Below, piece after piece: positions 55,381-57,134 of a stretch of DNA of 57,134 bases. Below the pieces are notes generated by a model. The model did no database searches, had not been told where the DNA came from, and was given only the letters and a program-made list of their open reading frames with translations. The position numbers were made by a program, and so were the translations under genes. Every line of letters begins with the position of its first letter. Positions within the stretch are counted from its first letter, which is position 1. The DNA lies in assembly GCF_017573545.1 (NCBI RefSeq), contig NZ_JAGEOK010000049.1:1-57134 (forward strand), read 5' to 3'. The DNA comes from Actinomadura nitritigenes (GTDB lineage: Bacteria > Actinomycetota > Actinomycetes > Streptosporangiales > Streptosporangiaceae).

Positions 55381-56067
55381 TCAGGTGTATTCGAGGTGGC
55401 GTCGGTGTTGACGGACGGTGGGGCGTCCGCCGCGGGCTAGGCGGCGGGTCATGAGGCCGATGGCGGCCCAGCGGATCATGGCTTCGGATGTGGCGGGGTG
55501 GCGTTCGTAGTGGCGGGCGAGTCGCCGGTGCGCGGTCAGCCAGGCCAGCGTCCGCTCCACTGCCCATCTGCGGGGTAGCACTGCGAAGCCCTTCTGGTCT
55601 GGGGGTTTGCGGACGGTGCTGATCGTGGTGGCCAGCACGTCGTGGGCCCAGTCGACGAGGCGTCCGGCGAAGCCGGCGTCGGCGAAGACGAATCGGCAGG
55701 CGGGTGCGGTCAGGTACGCGCCGAGCAGGGCGGTCTTGGCGCCGTCGCGATCTTGGACGCTGGCGGCGCACACGGTGACGGTGAGCAGCAGGCCGAGGGT
55801 GTCGGTGACGATGAACCGTTTCCGCCCGTTGATCTTCTTGCCCGCGTCGTAGCCGCGCGTGTCGCGGCCAACGGTGTCGGCCCCCTTCACGCTCTGGGAG
55901 TCGATGATCCCCGCCGTCGGCTGCCCGCCCCGCCCGTCGACGTGGCGACCTGCTGCCGCAGTACGTCCAGCATCCGCAGCGTGACACGGCGTTTCTCCCA
56001 GCGCACGAAGTACCAGTACACCGTCTGCCACGGCGGGAGATCCGCCGGCAACGCCCGCCACGCGCAC
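55381..56067 (-). CDS. IS5-family transposase, ORF B (frameshifted partner)
   Basis: The meaningful part starts at about AGIIDSQSVKGADTVG (first catalytic Asp), then RGYDAGKKINGRKRFIVTDTLG, FVFADAGFAG (second Asp) and RRWAVERTLAWLTAHRRLARHYERHP (Glu). It completes the DDE transposase begun in ORF A. The first 45 or so codons of this open frame are antisense-like and probably not translated alone. All three catalytic residues are present, so the enzyme may be active if the shift occurs. Confidence 0.8.
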   Translation of the reverse strand: MRVAGVAGGSPAVADGVLVLRALGETPCHAADAGRTAAAGRHVDGRGGQPTAGIIDSQSVKGADTVGRDTRGYDAGKKINGRKRFIVTDTLGLLLTVTVCAASVQDRDGAKTALLGAYLTAPACRFVFADAGFAGRLVDWAHDVLATTISTVRKPPDQKGFAVLPRRWAVERTLAWLTAHRRLARHYERHPATSEAMIRWAAIGLMTRRLARGGRPTVRQHRRHLEYT

Positions 56068-56246
56068 CCGGTCCGCACCACATACGAGATCGCATCCACC
56101 ACCGCCCGCCGCGAATGCTTCTCCGGCCGCCCACCCTCCCCAGGCGGCGGCAACAGCGGCTCAACCAACGCCCACTCATCATCGGACAGATCTGAGGGAT
56201 AACACGACCTCCGCATCACCCCGGCATCCTGACCGAACCACCCCAC
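55887..56246 (-). CDS. IS5-family transposase, ORF A
   Basis: The 119 codons encode SDLSDDEWALVEPLLPPPGEGGRPEKHSRRAVVDAISYVVRTGCAWRALPADLPPWQTVYWYFVRW, the DUF4096-type N-terminal part of IS5 transposases. The coding match ends near LRQQV, after which the other frame takes over. A shift of -1 around the G-rich stretch near 55930-55945 would join it to ORF B, as in other IS427-group elements. Confidence 0.8.
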   Translation of the reverse strand: MGWFGQDAGVMRRSCYPSDLSDDEWALVEPLLPPPGEGGRPEKHSRRAVVDAISYVVRTGCAWRALPADLPPWQTVYWYFVRWEKRRVTLRMLDVLRQQVATSTGGAGSRRRGSSTPRA

Positions 56247-56293
56247 TGATCACGCAGACACACCAAACGAGATCAACTTCTCAGAACATGCAC

Positions 56294-56851
56294 TCAGGCA
56301 GGTGGGCGCCGGGCCGTGAAATACCGGTTGGACCGCCTCAGGAAGACCAGCGGGATGAATGCGGCCATCGCGAGCAGATCCAGGGCGCTTCGCGCGTAGT
56401 CCAGTACGAGGTACGAGCTCGGGAACTCAAAGAATGGGGGCATGTCCGCGGTCGTGAAGCCCTGGGTGTCGCCCCGGATCAGCGCGACGAGGCTGGACAG
56501 GGCCCACAGGGAGGCGAACACGGTCAGCGTGATCCGCGCCCAGTGTCGGCCGCTGCGCATCTTGAAGCCGAGCAGGATCCAGAGGCCGCTCAGGAGCAGG
56601 TAGACGACCGTGAAGAAGATGAACAAGTCGAGCAGGAGCCCGTTCACCTTGTCATGGAGTTCGACCATCGACGCCTGAGCGTCCCCGCCCGTCGTGCCGA
56701 ACACGTCGTCCACAGCCCTCTTCACGACCACGAAGCCGGCCACGTTGAGCACGGTCGCCAGCGGCGGCACCACGACCGCGATCCAGAACGCGATCTCCAC
56801 CGCGGCCGGTCGCCTGCCGGTGAAACCGTACGCCCGCGGCGGCGAAGTCAT
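56294..56851 (-). CDS. Four-helix membrane protein, possibly 3'-truncated
   Basis: This 185-residue protein has four hydrophobic segments (VEIAFWIAVVVPPLATVLNV, LLLDLFIFFTVVYLLLSGLW, ARITLTVFASLWALSSLVAL, LDLLAMAAFIPLVFL). The second loop is long and acidic with DDVFGTTGGDAQASM. No family is recognised with confidence. The stop codon TGA uses two bases of flank and one of the IS end, so the original C terminus may have been longer. The ATG at 56851 is 15 bases from a second IS5-like fragment, so the native promoter may be lost. Confidence 0.65.
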   Translation of the reverse strand: MTSPPRAYGFTGRRPAAVEIAFWIAVVVPPLATVLNVAGFVVVKRAVDDVFGTTGGDAQASMVELHDKVNGLLLDLFIFFTVVYLLLSGLWILLGFKMRSGRHWARITLTVFASLWALSSLVALIRGDTQGFTTADMPPFFEFPSSYLVLDYARSALDLLAMAAFIPLVFLRRSNRYFTARRPPA

Positions 56852-56865
56852 GCGACAGAACCGTA

Positions 56866-57014
56866 GCAGTGCTACCCCGCAGATGGGCAGTGGAGCGGAC
56901 GCTGGCCTGGCTGACCGCGCACCGGCGACTCGCCCGCCGCTACGAACGCCACCCCGCCACATCCGAAGCCATGATCCGCTGGGCCGCCATCGGCCTCATG
57001 ACCCGCCGCCTAGC
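56866..57014 (+). mobile_element. Partial copy of the same IS5-family element, inverted
   Basis: Bases 56866-57014 repeat, on the opposite strand, the part of the IS near 55430-55590. The translation RWAVERTLAWLTAHRRLARRYERHP and SEAMIRWAAIGLMTRRL differs from the first copy by few residues. The copy lacks both ends and its right side is interrupted at CTAG by another element. Confidence 0.8.
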
Positions 57015-57134
57015 TGTTCTGTCTATGGAGGTTGGGGACGCGGCTGGCGGGTGGTTGGCCGTCGAGTGCGGTGTGGCCGCGGTGGTGATTGTAGGTGTGC
57101 AGCCATTGCGGGAGTGCTCGGCGGCGTTCGGCTT
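57010..57134 (-). CDS. IS481-family transposase, C-terminal end (partial)
   Basis: Read leftward from the window edge, the frame gives ERRRALPQWLHTYNHHRGHT then ALDGQPPASRVPNLHRQNS and a stop. This is the usual C terminus of IS481 integrase-type transposases. The TAG stop uses the CTAG of the target rather than element sequence. The N-terminal part lies outside the window. Confidence 0.75.
   Translation of the reverse strand, partial: AERRRALPQWLHTYNHHRGHTALDGQPPASRVPNLHRQNS
57015..57134 (-). mobile_element. IS481-family element, left end only
   Basis: The element seems to begin at TGTTCTGTC (57015) directly after the target CCTAGC in the IS5 fragment. IS481 is known to favour NCTAGN targets, which agrees. 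The other end is outside the window. Confidence 0.6.

Larger units (their letters stand above)
55357..56294 (-). mobile_element. IS5-family insertion sequence (about 938 bp)
   Basis: The ends AGTGCGTGTTTGAGAAGG (left) and AGTGCATGTTCTGAGAAG (right, read inward) form imperfect inverted repeats. Between them lie two overlapping transposase frames on the minus strand. Size and frame arrangement fit the IS427 group of IS5. No target duplication is visible at the flanks, and the host gene continues on one side only, which points to a deletion or recombination after insertion. Confidence 0.8.

Noticed and set aside
1..57134. tRNA genes, rRNA genes and CRISPR arrays
   Set aside because: No cloverleaf with a GGTTCGA-type arm near an acceptor stem and no regularly spaced direct repeats were seen by eye. 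A tRNA scan would be needed to be certain.

Overview
The window is chromosomal DNA of very high GC with strong third-position GC bias, frequent GTG/TTG starts and many ATGA/GTGA overlaps. BlaI-M56, RsbRST, ECF, MerR, MarR and IS481/IS5-type genes all point to a filamentous actinomycete. I would guess Actinomadura or Streptosporangiales rather than Streptomyces, but that is inference from gene content, not a database match. I found no tRNA, rRNA or CRISPR array.

Layout. (1) 1-7260: assorted envelope, redox and regulatory genes: the end of a BlaI-type repressor with an M56 protease, an NlpC/P60 hydrolase, a monooxygenase/MerR pair, a nitrilase-family hydrolase, a GlxA-type regulator with a divergent alpha/beta hydrolase, an azoreductase with twin palindromic operators, and a flavin reductase-like protein. 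(2) 7267-19215: a large partner-switching island. One leftward operon encodes RsbR, RsbS, RsbT, an RsbT-RsbX fusion, a hybrid histidine kinase with a degenerate RsbT-like N terminus, and a receiver-PP2C phosphatase. Beside it lie a STAS anti-anti-sigma gene and a divergent 1395-residue kinase/receiver/PP2C/anti-sigma hub, translationally coupled to a second STAS gene. No sigma factor gene lies next to it. (3) 19377-21354: an AraC regulator, a VOC protein and a MarR regulator.

(4) 21618-33307: a carotenoid and light-protection island. The genes are a CrtD-like desaturase, a family 2 glycosyltransferase, a PlsY-like acyltransferase, a CrtA-like monooxygenase, PlsX, CrtB, CrtI and CruF, followed by photolyase, TspO and a YbgA-type protein. 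No cyclase and no GGPP synthase are present, so the predicted product is an acyclic, hydroxylated, ketolated and glycosylated C40 carotenoid. PlsX sits one base from crtB and a divergent PlsY homologue lies in the same gap-free block. I infer an acyl-phosphate route that esterifies the carotenoid glycoside. This is the most novel system in the window.

(5) 33480-37335: a secreted HNH-type nuclease with a membrane-tethered neighbour, two divergent crotonase-fold genes, and an isolated 95-residue Asn-rich peptide gene. (6) 37436-49829: regulator/enzyme pairs (XRE/VOC, MarR/SDR lacking the catalytic Tyr, MerR-GyrI, TipAS-type MerR/amidohydrolase, ECF sigma/SnoaL), a short MurJ-family flippase with an overlapping small membrane ORF, a lipoprotein hydrolase, a small secreted protein, and ROK and transposase remnants. 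(7) 50447-54458: an aminotransferase/cupin/quinone-reductase operon, a LysR regulator and a MarR regulator. (8) 55123-57134: an IS graveyard. An IS5-family element truncates a carboxymuconolactone decarboxylase gene, an inverted partial copy follows, and an IS481-type element is inserted in that copy at a CTAG and runs off the window.
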